Source: Deltaproteobacteria bacterium (GTDB lineage Bacteria; Desulfobacterota; Desulfobacteria; Desulfobacterales; Desulfobacteraceae). Taken from it: a DNA stretch of 43,638 nt. Positions 7,452 through 16,724 of this stretch are shown piece by piece. Below the pieces are notes generated by a model that was given only the letters and a program-made list of their open reading frames with translations, did no database searches and was not told the DNA's origin. Positions within the stretch are counted from its first letter, which is position 1. Each line of letters opens with the position of its first letter. The DNA is taken from positions 1-43,638 of the forward strand of contig JAADHV010000009.1 in assembly GCA_013151635.1 (NCBI GenBank). Reading direction: 5' to 3'. Both the position numbers and the translations under genes were made by a program.

Positions 7452-9605
7452 TTATCCTTTCACTTTTACTTTACAGCAAATAATTGTACCTTCTGACAAT
7501 CGGGAAGATATGTCAAGTTTTCCGCCAACAAGATTAGCCCGCTCTCTCATCCCCTCAAGGCCGAATCCGCTAAAATCGTTATCGTTAAGGGCATCAAAGC
7601 CGCACCCGTTGTCCTCTATGGTTAGAATGATCCCCTCTTCATCGTTTTTAAGTTCAACCGTTATGGTGGTGGCGTTTGAGTACCGAAGGGAGTTGGTTAC
7701 GGCTTCCTGACCAATCCTGTATAAGGCCGTTGCAATGGTGTCATTGATTTTTGGAATTTCATCATGTTTGAATACACAAGAAACATTGGAACGTTTCTCA
7801 AAATCCAGGAGTAATGATTCCAGTGCATCGGCAAGTCCCAGGTCATCCAGCACCCGAGGTCTTAAGCGATAGGCCATGTCTCTTACATCATTAATGGTAT
7901 CGTCTATTAACGAACACATTTTCCCTGCCCTGTTTTTGGCGCTTTCATTAACATCGGTTAAATATTTTTCAACCCAGACGGCATCAATGCGAAGGGCTGT
8001 CAGCACCTGTCCCAGGTGATCGTGGAGTTCCCTTGCCATGAGAGCTTTTTCCCTTTCCTGGGATGCAATGATATTTTTGGACAGGTTTTTAAGGTTATCC
8101 TGGGCTTTTTCAAGCTGGGCAGTCCTCTTTTTTACCTGCTGTGCCAGGTCATGGGAATGTTGGGACAGTTTTTCCTTGGCGATTTGCAGGGCCTTCTGCG
8201 CGCGGTTTTTTTCTGTTACATCCACACTCACTGCAAGAGATCTTATGATATTATTGTTTTCATCCCTGACCCCGTAACAGGAAAGCATGATATCCATTTT
8301 CTCCCCGTTTTTTTTAACATAGGTGTATGGGACATCTTTACAAAAGCCTGAACTGAAAAACCTGGGAAAGATCACTTTAATGGCATATTTTTTTGATTCA
8401 GGCGTAAAAAAGTTTACGAGCTGTTTGCCGATGACATCTTCCCTTTTGCACCCCATTACCTCTACCCAGTGGTCGGAAACCCTGATAATCCTGCCTTCAA
8501 TATCAATTGAATGAAGCATGGCAGGAGTTTTATTGTAGATATGCCTGTACCTTTCTTCGCTGAGCCTAAGCTCTTTTTCAACTTTTTTCCGTTTTGTTAT
8601 TTCATGGATTCCCAATTGGTAAAGAATAAATACCAGGATACCGGTCAGGATTAAGACAGATGTGATAACAGGTCCTATAATCCTGACAAAGGGTTCTGAT
8701 ACCTGTTTTTCAATTTCTTTTAAATTTCTTAAATTAATGATTCTCCATTCAGGATAATTTGCTACACCAAGGCTTGTAAACAGGTATCTGTCCTTGTTAT
8801 TTTTTGTTATATAACCTGTCTGGCTTGTTGAAAATCCGCTCCAGGCCCAGGGCCCATTGCCAAATTGCCGCGAATTTTTTATTTTATTGATTTTTTTTTC
8901 ATTAAGTTTCCACAAAAGTTTGAACCTTAAATCGTCTTTGTTGGAAATAAAAATAACACCGTCCGGGTTAATAAAAAGGAGGGTATTACGGGATTTTGGA
9001 AACAGCTTTGTTTCAACAAACTCCACTGAAGCCTTGATGACTGCGACGCCTATAATATCGCTATGGTTTCTGCCATAAACAGGGTGAGAATAATAAACAC
9101 CTCTTTTTATAGAAGTGGTGCCAAGGGCAAGATAGGTTGCAGGTTTGCCATTGATGGCTTTTTTATAATAGGGCCGGAAAGAAAAGTCTTTTCCAACAAA
9201 ACTGTCGCGGGCATTCCTGTTGCTTGAGCATAAGGTAATCCCGTTTTTATCCATAAGATAGCTCACCTCAAGGTCAAGGGATTCTGTAAAATTGTCAAGG
9301 ATCAGGTTGGCCTGGTAAATTGATTCCAGGCTGGTATCTTTAAGCACTTCTTTTAATTCTTTTATGCCTGAAAGGGTTTTAACAGGTTTGATATGCTCGG
9401 AAAGATAGGAGGAAAGCTGGTCAGTTAAAAGTTTCAGCCGTGAATAGGCATCTGCTTCGGTTTTTTGAAAAGCAGCTTTTCTAAACGAGTGATAATATAA
9501 AAGCCCGCCGGCTGAAGCTGATAAAAAAGCAAACAGAGCCAGTATCAATATAATTAGTCGAAGTCGCATGAAAATAAGTATATCTGTATGCCAGGACTTT
9601 TTCAA
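7452..9605 (-). CDS. Cache/PAS sensor histidine kinase (HisKA_3 type)
   Basis: A 717-residue membrane sensor kinase paired with the following NarL-type regulator. A first membrane segment (about 14-36) is followed by an extracytoplasmic double-Cache-like sensor (about 40-305), including the GKDFSFRPYYKKAINGKPA and YYSHPVYGR motifs. A second membrane segment (about 312-335), a PAS domain (about 345-470), a coiled coil and the kinase core follow. The H-box is ARELHDHLGQVLTALRIDA with phospho-accepting His528, and the ATP-binding domain has DNGCGFD and FGLEGMRERA. The start is a TTG at 9605 with an AGGA site seven bases upstream; an ATG at 9569 lacks a site. Cache domains of this type usually bind small organic acids or amino acids. 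The ligand is unknown. Confidence 0.92.
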   Translation of the reverse strand: MKKSWHTDILIFMRLRLIILILALFAFLSASAGGLLYYHSFRKAAFQKTEADAYSRLKLLTDQLSSYLSEHIKPVKTLSGIKELKEVLKDTSLESIYQANLILDNFTESLDLEVSYLMDKNGITLCSSNRNARDSFVGKDFSFRPYYKKAINGKPATYLALGTTSIKRGVYYSHPVYGRNHSDIIGVAVIKASVEFVETKLFPKSRNTLLFINPDGVIFISNKDDLRFKLLWKLNEKKINKIKNSRQFGNGPWAWSGFSTSQTGYITKNNKDRYLFTSLGVANYPEWRIINLRNLKEIEKQVSEPFVRIIGPVITSVLILTGILVFILYQLGIHEITKRKKVEKELRLSEERYRHIYNKTPAMLHSIDIEGRIIRVSDHWVEVMGCKREDVIGKQLVNFFTPESKKYAIKVIFPRFFSSGFCKDVPYTYVKKNGEKMDIMLSCYGVRDENNNIIRSLAVSVDVTEKNRAQKALQIAKEKLSQHSHDLAQQVKKRTAQLEKAQDNLKNLSKNIIASQEREKALMARELHDHLGQVLTALRIDAVWVEKYLTDVNESAKNRAGKMCSLIDDTINDVRDMAYRLRPRVLDDLGLADALESLLLDFEKRSNVSCVFKHDEIPKINDTIATALYRIGQEAVTNSLRYSNATTITVELKNDEEGIILTIEDNGCGFDALNDNDFSGFGLEGMRERANLVGGKLDISSRLSEGTIICCKVKVKG

Positions 9606-9616
9606 TGGAAAGTCCT
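9593..9616. repeat. Hairpin enclosing the TTG start of the kinase gene
   Basis: AGGACTTT (9593-9600) pairs perfectly with 9609-9616, leaving an 8-nt loop. On the minus-strand mRNA the putative AGGA ribosome binding site lies in one arm and the TTG start codon in the loop. This could limit translation of the kinase. The pairing is seen; the effect is inferred. Confidence 0.4.
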
Positions 9617-9717
9617 GATGTTTTTTGATTGTACTTGCCTGTATTTACTTTGTTATGCTAAAAATGATTTGATATCATCAGAGTACAATTCATAAAATCA
9701 TTCTATACATTTGCACA

Positions 9718-11985
9718 TTAATTTTTCTTGATTATCATTTTGTAGCCGGTTTTTGAATCCTGGCTTTCAAAAACCGAAAAATTACTAAAGGGTTTCTCAA
9801 TTTCCGTGGACGAAAAAACCCCTTTTAAGATGGTCCCGGGAAATGCTTTTTTATTTATTTTTATTTGCGAAACATTTTTTTGTTTCCTTGTCCATTCAAA
9901 AAAAGCAAACAGGTCTATCTGAAGCTCTGAAATTTTTCTCTTGATTTTTGGCTCAAGCAGTTTGATTTTTTTTTCAATCAATGCTTTTTCTTTTTCATAT
10001 TTCTTTTTTAATGCATTTAATTCTTTTAATGAAGAAATGGATGCATCCATTCTTTTTTCGAAATTATTTATCAGTCGCACAATATTTTTTAATTTTTCTT
10101 TTTTAAAAGAGTCTTTTTTCTTTTTAAACTCACATGATAGTTTTTTCTTTTTGTTTTTTGCGCGGTCATGGAAAATTTTCAGTTCAATCATTTTTTGAAA
10201 TGTTTTTTTTGCAAAAGAGTCTTGCTCGTCCCTGTTTTCTTTCAGCTCGTCAAGTTTAAGGCTGACTTTTTTTAACTGCTGATTAACCTGCTTTGTTTTT
10301 TCTAAAATATGATGTTCTGTTCCAGCCCCTATTACACACCCTTTTGTCCTGTTGTTACCGGTGCCGGCTATCTCTATCCCTTTTTTGCCGTACAGGGTCG
10401 ACGAAATCACCCGGCATTGGCCTGAGTCTATTTTGCCGCTGCTGAAGATTTGCGAATCAATGATTTCATTTTCAATATAAACATTTCCAAACGTTTCGAT
10501 CCTGCAATTATGAAGATATCGCGCATGAATATCACCCTGAGCACTGATAACTGAATCTGTAATGCCGATACTTGACCGCACGCTGCCAATAGCCTCAATC
10601 CTGGCCCCCCTGATTTCCCTTGCAATAATTTCTCCTGCACGGACAGGATAGGCACCTGTCAAAACACCTGAAATATTTAAATTTGCATAATTTTCAAGGG
10701 GGCCGTATTTTAGATCAGCATCTTCAAGAACATTAATTTTCGGATGTATATAAAGCTTTCTTTCAATGGAAAGGGAAGGGAATCCTGTTTTGCCGGCAAA
10801 AGCCTTTGTAGCGTCTTTTGACAGTCTTGTCCCGGCCGCACACCTGAAAGTGAAATCATAGCCTTTTGCCTGTTCAATATTATTCCCGAACAGGTCTTTT
10901 TTTAAATATGCATCACCCCTGAATTGCTGTTCAGCCAATGTTTCACCCTTGTTTTTGGCTTCAGTGTCTATTTTATCCGTATCAAAATGATAAACAGCTT
11001 TTCTGCTTTTTATCAATTCCAGAGAAAAATCCTGTTTTGCAGCAATGAATTCTATATTTCCCATATCAAGATTGCACTGGAGAACGGCATCCGGATAAAT
11101 TCCAAATTGTATTCCCCTTGTCTCAAGTGCCTGCTTGACAGACTTTAAACCAAAGCTTTTGGCATCTTTTTTAATTTTTATAACCGCTTCCATTTGATCC
11201 TGGCTGACACTGATATTGATTGCAGGGTCCTCACTTTTGTCTTTCCCTTTAATACGTTCCTGTTCTTTTAGGACAAGGTCTTTCTGGTCTTTAGTTAAAA
11301 AATTTAACTCAACCATGATGTCGCCGAGAATTCGAATTTTATTTTGTTTTTCAAATTCGTCTTCCTGGACTTTTTGGGCGATCTTAACTTCCCGCCTGGA
11401 AGAAATACCTTTTTCAATAACACTTGCTGCAAATTCCTGGTCCAGCACCTTGATTTTTAAAAACTGTTTTTCATACCCTGAAAGATTTATGTCTTTATCA
11501 AGTGTTTTTTCATCCTTTAAGCCGGCATATTCTGCTTGATCCGAATCAAAGATTTTTTCTGCCTGGGTATCAAGAAATGTCTGTTCTTTTAAAATCGTAT
11601 TTTTCTGTTTTGCCGTGATAGCACGGGATTCAACCAGGATATCTCCTATAAGCTTTTTGATTTTTGTCCGTTTAAATTCTTTTTTCTGGTGTAAAAGGGC
11701 CTTTTCCACATCTTGTGTTGTCGCAAATCCTTTTTCAACGGCGATTTTACCAAATTCTTCACCCCTTTTTTTAATAATAAGGTATTCCCGGATCAGTTTT
11801 AAAAGCCCGATCTGGTATTGGGTGGCAAATTTCTGGGTCTTCAAAAGCGTGTCAAAATCAATAGTATGCCCTTGTTTTTGTTTGAGTGAATATAATTTGT
11901 TGATATTTAGATATTGTTCATTGGTGATGGTGCCGTATTGCAGGGCAAGCGCGGGCAGAGAAGGGATTTGATTCAATTGTTCCAA
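9718..11985 (-). CDS. FapA-family (DUF342) protein with duplicated N-terminal module
   Basis: A 755-residue cytoplasmic protein. The centre (about 250-570) matches FapA/DUF342 proteins: IKIKKDAKSFGLKSVKQALE, then a beta-helix-like polymer-forming section rich in short Gly/Ile turns (ISGVLTGAYPVRAGEIIARE, IEAIGSVRSSIGITDSVISA). A long lysine-rich coiled coil (about 580-700) follows and a beta-rich tail ends the protein. The N-terminus has a repeated module at about 75-136 and 181-242, each ending in (L/I)GDI(L/M)VE...L(K/T)...Q(K/D)..(I/V)LKEQ, resembling N-terminal modules of type II secretion/pilus ATPases. The TTG start at 11985 has a GGAAG site upstream. Members have been linked to flagellar assembly or cell-surface functions, but no such genes are adjacent here and the role is unknown. 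Confidence 0.8.
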   Translation of the reverse strand: MEQLNQIPSLPALALQYGTITNEQYLNINKLYSLKQKQGHTIDFDTLLKTQKFATQYQIGLLKLIREYLIIKKRGEEFGKIAVEKGFATTQDVEKALLHQKKEFKRTKIKKLIGDILVESRAITAKQKNTILKEQTFLDTQAEKIFDSDQAEYAGLKDEKTLDKDINLSGYEKQFLKIKVLDQEFAASVIEKGISSRREVKIAQKVQEDEFEKQNKIRILGDIMVELNFLTKDQKDLVLKEQERIKGKDKSEDPAINISVSQDQMEAVIKIKKDAKSFGLKSVKQALETRGIQFGIYPDAVLQCNLDMGNIEFIAAKQDFSLELIKSRKAVYHFDTDKIDTEAKNKGETLAEQQFRGDAYLKKDLFGNNIEQAKGYDFTFRCAAGTRLSKDATKAFAGKTGFPSLSIERKLYIHPKINVLEDADLKYGPLENYANLNISGVLTGAYPVRAGEIIAREIRGARIEAIGSVRSSIGITDSVISAQGDIHARYLHNCRIETFGNVYIENEIIDSQIFSSGKIDSGQCRVISSTLYGKKGIEIAGTGNNRTKGCVIGAGTEHHILEKTKQVNQQLKKVSLKLDELKENRDEQDSFAKKTFQKMIELKIFHDRAKNKKKKLSCEFKKKKDSFKKEKLKNIVRLINNFEKRMDASISSLKELNALKKKYEKEKALIEKKIKLLEPKIKRKISELQIDLFAFFEWTRKQKNVSQIKINKKAFPGTILKGVFSSTEIEKPFSNFSVFESQDSKTGYKMIIKKN

Positions 11986-12097
11986 ATTCTATTCTTCCAT
12001 GTTTTGTAAAAAGGTTAAAACCACTTGTTGACTAAAGATAGAAAATTTATGGAATAAAGTAAACGATTTCGTGAATCCCTGATTAAGGTTTTTAAAT

Positions 12098-13561
12098 TTA
12101 TACGATATGACCGGGATCAATATAGGTTTCAAAATGTTCTTTTAAAAGGGTATAGTCTCTTTCTTTTAAAGAAAGCATATCATCACAAGAAAAGTTTGCA
12201 TCCAATCCTATTGTTTTTAACCATTTCGATAAAATCTGAGCTGAGTCAAAAAAACCATGCATGTAAGTTCCGGCCACCCTGCCGTCCTCAGACAGGCATC
12301 CATCTGTGCCTGAACACGGCCTGCAATTTGTGGTATTTATCCCGATCAGGGGTGTGCCCCCACGCAGGCTTGTAAATCCCATATGTATTTCATAACCTTT
12401 TCCTTTTGCATCCCCCCATTGAAAATCATTTAAAGTGGTTGTCTTAGGTGCCTTTAATACGGTTTGGACAGGTAATAAATTCAGGGCTTTTGTTCTTCCC
12501 TTTGCACCTTCAATGCCGTTTGGATCATCAACATACCGGCCAAGCATCTGGTACCCCCCGCAAATTCCTAAAATATACCCGTTTGATTTATAATATTTTT
12601 CCAGGGGTCTTTTAAAGTTTTTCAACAGCCAGTCAAGGTCATCCCTGGTATTTTTTGAACCTGGGATAATTATGGCCTTGAATTTTGACAAATGATCCGG
12701 CCGGTCAATAAAAATTGTTTGAATGCCCTTTGTTTGTGAGAGAGCATGGAAATCAGTAAAATTTGCAATATGGGGCAGCCTGATGATACCAATGGCAGGA
12801 ATGCCGGGGTTGAACTCATTGAAATTATTGCATTCTTCAATTTCAACTGAATCTTCCGCATCAATTTTAAAATGAGTATACCATGGCAAAACCCCCAGCA
12901 CCTTTTTTTGTGTCTTATTTTCAATCCAGGAAATTCCATCCTTGAAAAGGGCAATGTCTCCCCTGAACCGGTTGATAATGAATCCTTTCACCATATCCTG
13001 GTGTTTTTGCGAAAGGCATTCAAGGGTACCGACAATTTGTGCAAATACTCCTCCCCTGTGAATATCCGCAGCAAGAATAACATCTGCGTTGGCATATTCT
13101 GCCATGGCAAAGTTTACAATATCACTGGGCATAAGGTTGACTTCGGCGCATGACCCTGCCCCTTCCAGGATAATTCGGTTGCATGTCCTTGATAATCTGT
13201 CAAATGCCTTGCAGGCTTCCTTAAAATAAAAGCCTTTGTTTTTATGATAGTCCATAGCAGTAAAATTGCCATGGACCTTTCCGTTCAGGATGACCTGGGA
13301 CTGCTTTTCCCCTGTTGGTTTTAAAAGGATGGGATTCATATTAACATGGGGAACAATTTTTGAAGCTTCTGCCTGCACAATCTGAGCCCGCCCCATTTCA
13401 AGACCCTCCGGTGTAATCCCTGAATTATTGGACATATTCTGGGCTTTGAAAGGAGCTATTTCTTCGCCTTTATCTGCAAGAGATCTGCAAAGAGCTGCCG
13501 CGATTATACTTTTCCCGACATCAGAGCCGGTCCCTAAAATGGCAATATTTTTTTTCATCAT
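12098..13561 (-). CDS. cobQ: Cobyric acid synthase (CobQ/CbiP)
   Basis: An ATP-dependent glutamine amidotransferase that amidates four side chains of adenosylcobyrinic a,c-diamide to give cobyric acid. It has 487 residues, the usual length. The N-terminal synthetase domain shows GTGSDVGKSIIAAALCRSL and FKAQNMSNNS. The C-terminal class I glutaminase domain has the nucleophile cysteine in YILGICGGYQMLGR and the His in GTYMHGFFD. The ATG overlaps the cobO stop codon by four bases. It is the last gene of the riboswitch-controlled operon; no clear terminator was seen after it. Confidence 0.96.
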   Translation of the reverse strand: MMKKNIAILGTGSDVGKSIIAAALCRSLADKGEEIAPFKAQNMSNNSGITPEGLEMGRAQIVQAEASKIVPHVNMNPILLKPTGEKQSQVILNGKVHGNFTAMDYHKNKGFYFKEACKAFDRLSRTCNRIILEGAGSCAEVNLMPSDIVNFAMAEYANADVILAADIHRGGVFAQIVGTLECLSQKHQDMVKGFIINRFRGDIALFKDGISWIENKTQKKVLGVLPWYTHFKIDAEDSVEIEECNNFNEFNPGIPAIGIIRLPHIANFTDFHALSQTKGIQTIFIDRPDHLSKFKAIIIPGSKNTRDDLDWLLKNFKRPLEKYYKSNGYILGICGGYQMLGRYVDDPNGIEGAKGRTKALNLLPVQTVLKAPKTTTLNDFQWGDAKGKGYEIHMGFTSLRGGTPLIGINTTNCRPCSGTDGCLSEDGRVAGTYMHGFFDSAQILSKWLKTIGLDANFSCDDMLSLKERDYTLLKEHFETYIDPGHIV

Positions 13562-14070
13562 TTTTCGATTCCAACCCTGGCGGCCACGCCTTTTTTGTAA
13601 TAATGTTTGATCTCTTTCATTTCCGTAACAAGGTCTGCTTTTTCAATTATTCTGTCAGTTGCCCCCCGGCCTGTGATTACAAGTTCTACATTGTCAGGTT
13701 TCATATCCATCAATGCAAGAAGTTCTTCTTCTGTTATGAGATTGAGCATAAGTGCAACATTTGCTTCTTCTGCAATTACCAGATCATGCTTTCTGCCTTT
13801 TAGAATCTCACATAGCTTCAAATATCCCCTGGCCCCGGCAGCTATATCTTCATTTGAAGGTTTGCCTTTGACAAATTTGCCAAGGCCGTATTGTTTAACC
13901 TCAATATTATCTAATTGGGACAAAGCCTTGATTTCAGAGTAATCCCCTTTTTTTAAGAACTGAACAATATAAACCTTAAGACCAGCACCGGCGGCCCGGA
14001 TGGCAAGCCCCAGGCTTGCCGTTGTTTTTCCCTTGCCATTACCGGTGTATACTTGAATATATCTTTTCAT
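13558..14070 (-). CDS. cobO: Cob(I)yrinic acid a,c-diamide adenosyltransferase
   Basis: Transfers the adenosyl group of ATP to the cobalt of reduced corrinoids (CobO/CobA/BtuR family), 170 residues. The P-loop is at the N-terminus (YTGNGKGKTTASLGLAIRAA) and the family motifs VYIVQFLKKG, DLVIAEEANVAL and LVITGRGA follow; family members read LDE where this one reads AEE. The C-terminal VTEMKEIKHYYKKGVAARVGIE is the usual ending. A clear AGGAG site sits seven bases before the ATG. The gene overlaps cobQ by four bases, so the two adjacent late steps are translationally coupled. Confidence 0.95.
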   Translation of the reverse strand: MKRYIQVYTGNGKGKTTASLGLAIRAAGAGLKVYIVQFLKKGDYSEIKALSQLDNIEVKQYGLGKFVKGKPSNEDIAAGARGYLKLCEILKGRKHDLVIAEEANVALMLNLITEEELLALMDMKPDNVELVITGRGATDRIIEKADLVTEMKEIKHYYKKGVAARVGIEK

Positions 14071-14099
14071 ATATAGTCTCCTGACAGGTTTGAGTATTC

Positions 14100-14900
14100 T
14101 TAAATATCATATTTTTTTGAATATCCCCTGGGGGTAAATAAAAAATCAAGATATCTAAGGGAAGCACTTGAGCCGATAAAAACCACGGTCTGCATCCCGA
14201 CATCACCTGTATTCATTTTATCCAGGGTAGTAAAAGAAACCTGCTGGTTTTCCCTCATGGCACCTGTGACAATGCTAACAGGAGTCATAGCCTTCCTGTG
14301 TTCTAATATTAGTTCCTGGGCCCTTTTTAGCTGCCAGGTTCTTTTCTTGCTTTTAGGGTTATACAATACAATTACAAAATCCGCCATGGCGGCACAGGTT
14401 AAACGTTTTTCAATTTTTTCCCAGGGGGTTAAAAGATCACTTAAAGAAATGGCTGCAAAATCATGGGTCAAAGGTGCTCCTGCAAGGGCTGCGCCTGCTG
14501 CCAGGGCCGGGATTCCCGGAACAATTTCAAGAAAAAGGCCGTCCTCTATTTTGGGTTGGCTTTTTTTGCCCTGAGTTCTTACAAGGTTTATCCCACGCTG
14601 CATGCAGATCTCAAAAACAAGGCCTGCCATAGCATAAATACCCGGGTCGCCCCCTGAAACAAGAGCACATGATCTCCCAGCCAAGGCCTGGTCTATTGCT
14701 TTTTCGACTCTTTCGACTTCTTTCATCATACCTGTTGATATTATTTCCTTATCTTTGACAAGGTCAAAAATCAAATCAATATAAGTTGTGTATCCTGCAA
14801 CACAATCTGCAACACAATCAACCTCTTTTAAAATCTCAATTGCCCTGCCTGACATATAGGCAGTATTGCCAGGGCCTGTCCCGATCACATAAAGTATCAT
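14100..14900 (-). CDS. cobJ: Precorrin-3B/cobalt-factor III C17-methyltransferase (CobJ/CbiH)
   Basis: A SAM-dependent methyltransferase of the corrin ring that methylates C17 with ring contraction, 266 residues. The start MILYVIGTGPGNTAYMSGRA gives the SAM-binding loop, followed by SGGDPGIYAMAG and VPGIPALAAGAALAGAPLTH. The open frame extends upstream to 14996, but the ATG at 14900 matches family starts and overlaps the cbiG stop by four bases (ATGA), so it is chosen. CbiK and CbiG in the same locus point to the anaerobic route, in which the substrate is cobalt-factor III. All domains are present. Confidence 0.95.
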   Translation of the reverse strand: MILYVIGTGPGNTAYMSGRAIEILKEVDCVADCVAGYTTYIDLIFDLVKDKEIISTGMMKEVERVEKAIDQALAGRSCALVSGGDPGIYAMAGLVFEICMQRGINLVRTQGKKSQPKIEDGLFLEIVPGIPALAAGAALAGAPLTHDFAAISLSDLLTPWEKIEKRLTCAAMADFVIVLYNPKSKKRTWQLKRAQELILEHRKAMTPVSIVTGAMRENQQVSFTTLDKMNTGDVGMQTVVFIGSSASLRYLDFLFTPRGYSKKYDI

Positions 14901-15982
14901 TTTTTTATTGCCACTGCTATTGTGACATCCTTGTTTTTTTTCTTTGGGACAATCAGTCTCCCGTTGCCGGCTGACAGTATTGCTGCTGCTTCGCATACGC
15001 TTTTAACTCCTAAATGTTTCTCAACCATCTTTGATGGTGTCATAATTGTCTTAACTGAGTTTAATTCTTTTTTGCCGTAAAAATCCATCTTGATTTTCAT
15101 TTCCCTGGAAAGTGCTAATAAACCCGGCTCATCTTTTTTGACCTCAGTAGTCGCAAACCTCCTTATACTGGCAGGAGACAGGCCTCCTTTTTTTAAAACC
15201 TTTAATAAAAACAGTTTGATTTCTTTTAGGCCTGTGTTCCTGTTGCATCCTATCCCAATATTTAATACAGGTGGTCTTAAAATTAAGGTTCCACGTGAAA
15301 CGTTTTTGATTTCATAAGAACAATATATTTTTCCTTTTGCCGTGCCAATATCAGCAGCGCTTGTCAGGAAAGTATCCGGCAGATGGTTTTTAAGAAATCC
15401 TGATGGATCATATAAATCAACAGGTACCCCCATGAGAAATGCCATGTTAACATGTTTTATGTTTTCAGGGGTCTCGATAAAAAGTTTTCTTTTTTTTGCT
15501 ATAATATCAATGGCCGGAAGAAAATTAGTATCAGTTGCAGTGGTAATAACGGGTGCGGCGTTAATGGCACCGGCGATTTCTTTTGTAAGTAGATTAGCAC
15601 CACCCAGATGGCCGGATATCAGGCTGATGGCGTGGTTGCCATTATCATCCACAACCACTACGGCAGGATCAATGGTTTTTGATTTTAATAAAGGAGCAAT
15701 TATGCGGACCGCGATCCCTGTGGAAAATATAAAAACATGCCCCTGGAACTTATTAAACCTGTAATGGATTTCTTTGGATAATTTTTTAAATATAAATGTG
15801 TTTTTTCCACTTCTGGTTTTTTTTATAATTCCGGAAGAAAAAAAAAGGGTTGAATCTTTAAAGCCGGCTTTTATTTTCAGAGCTATGCCTTTCCCATTTG
15901 GAGTAATACACCAGATGGCAATGGGACCTGAAAAAACTTTATTATTCTGCGTTTCTATATCCATGAGAAAATTTTGAATCAT
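14897..15982 (-). CDS. cbiG: Cobalt-precorrin-5A hydrolase (CbiG)
   Basis: Opens the delta-lactone of cobalt-precorrin-5A, releasing the C2 fragment as acetaldehyde, in the oxygen-independent pathway. It has 361 residues. The N-terminal domain carries the family signature DPAVVVVDDNGNHAISLISG then HLGGANLLTKEIA and TTATD. A variable centre is followed by the C-terminal CbiG domain (LNIGIGCNRNT, GGLSPASIRRFATTEVKKDE). The start is uncertain: the ATGs at 15982 and 15964 overlap cobM by 41 or 23 bases and neither has a clear ribosome binding site. Its presence strongly supports anaerobic cobalamin synthesis. Confidence 0.93.
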   Translation of the reverse strand: MIQNFLMDIETQNNKVFSGPIAIWCITPNGKGIALKIKAGFKDSTLFFSSGIIKKTRSGKNTFIFKKLSKEIHYRFNKFQGHVFIFSTGIAVRIIAPLLKSKTIDPAVVVVDDNGNHAISLISGHLGGANLLTKEIAGAINAAPVITTATDTNFLPAIDIIAKKRKLFIETPENIKHVNMAFLMGVPVDLYDPSGFLKNHLPDTFLTSAADIGTAKGKIYCSYEIKNVSRGTLILRPPVLNIGIGCNRNTGLKEIKLFLLKVLKKGGLSPASIRRFATTEVKKDEPGLLALSREMKIKMDFYGKKELNSVKTIMTPSKMVEKHLGVKSVCEAAAILSAGNGRLIVPKKKNKDVTIAVAIKK

Positions 15983-16724
15983 ATAGTTTGGATTTTAAAA
16001 TGTCATGATTTTTTATGCTTGCCGCAACGGATTTTCCAACTATTATCAGTGCATGTCTTGTGATAGAATTTTCCTTGCAGGTTTTGACAAGCTTTTTTAT
16101 CTTTGTATAAAATATTTTTTCATCAGGGTGGCTGACCTTATAAGCCACAGCACACAAAGCTTCTTTGCCATAGTGGTTTTCCAGTATTTCCTGAACTTTT
16201 CTGGCATGTCCAATGCTGAGATAAATAGCCATGGATGACCTGTGGGATGCAAGTTTTTCCAGATCTTCGGATTCGGGAACAGTTGTTCTCCCTGATATCC
16301 TGGTTAAAATCAGGGTCTGACTCACTTCGGGAAGCGTATATTCCATATTCATTTTTGAAGATGCGGCAAACGCGGCTGTAACACCAGGGATAACCCTGTA
16401 TGGTATATCTATTTTTTCAAGTCCCCGCATTTGCTCAAAAATAGCACCATAAAGAGAGGGGTCACCTGTATGAAGGCGAATAATTTTTTTGCCCCTGTCA
16501 TGATAGGTTTTTATTGTATTGATTATCTGCCCTAAGTCCATACCGGCGCTGGATTTTGTTTCAGTGTCTTTGCCCTTCCATGCCAGCACGGCTTCCGGCA
16601 CTAAAGAGCCTGCATAAATTATAAGGTCTGCTTTTTTGAGCGCATTCATGGCTTTAACAGTAATAAGCTCGGGATCGCCGGGCCCGGCACCTGCAAAAAT
16701 AACCTTGTTTGTATTTTTATTCAT
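15942..16724 (-). CDS. cobM: Precorrin-4/cobalt-precorrin-4 C11-methyltransferase (CobM/CbiF)
   Basis: A SAM-dependent corrin methyltransferase, 260 residues. Signature elements are VIFAGAGPGDPELITVKAM at the N-terminus, LIIYAGSLVPEAVL, RLHTGDPSLYGAIFEQM, and VIPGVTAAFAASSKMNMEYT, followed by LTRISGRTTVPE. The ATG overlaps the cobL stop codon by four bases, with an AGGAA-type site inside the cobL 3' end. Its 3' end overlaps the start of cbiG, whose product acts on the next intermediate. In an anaerobic pathway the product is cobalt-precorrin-5A. Confidence 0.96.
   Translation of the reverse strand: MNKNTNKVIFAGAGPGDPELITVKAMNALKKADLIIYAGSLVPEAVLAWKGKDTETKSSAGMDLGQIINTIKTYHDRGKKIIRLHTGDPSLYGAIFEQMRGLEKIDIPYRVIPGVTAAFAASSKMNMEYTLPEVSQTLILTRISGRTTVPESEDLEKLASHRSSMAIYLSIGHARKVQEILENHYGKEALCAVAYKVSHPDEKIFYTKIKKLVKTCKENSITRHALIIVGKSVAASIKNHDILKSKLYDSKFSHGYRNAE

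Noticed and set aside
14901-14996. Upstream extension of cobJ
   Set aside because: The added residues overlap cbiG and lack family similarity; the ATG at 14900 gives the usual ATGA overlap and SAM-loop start.
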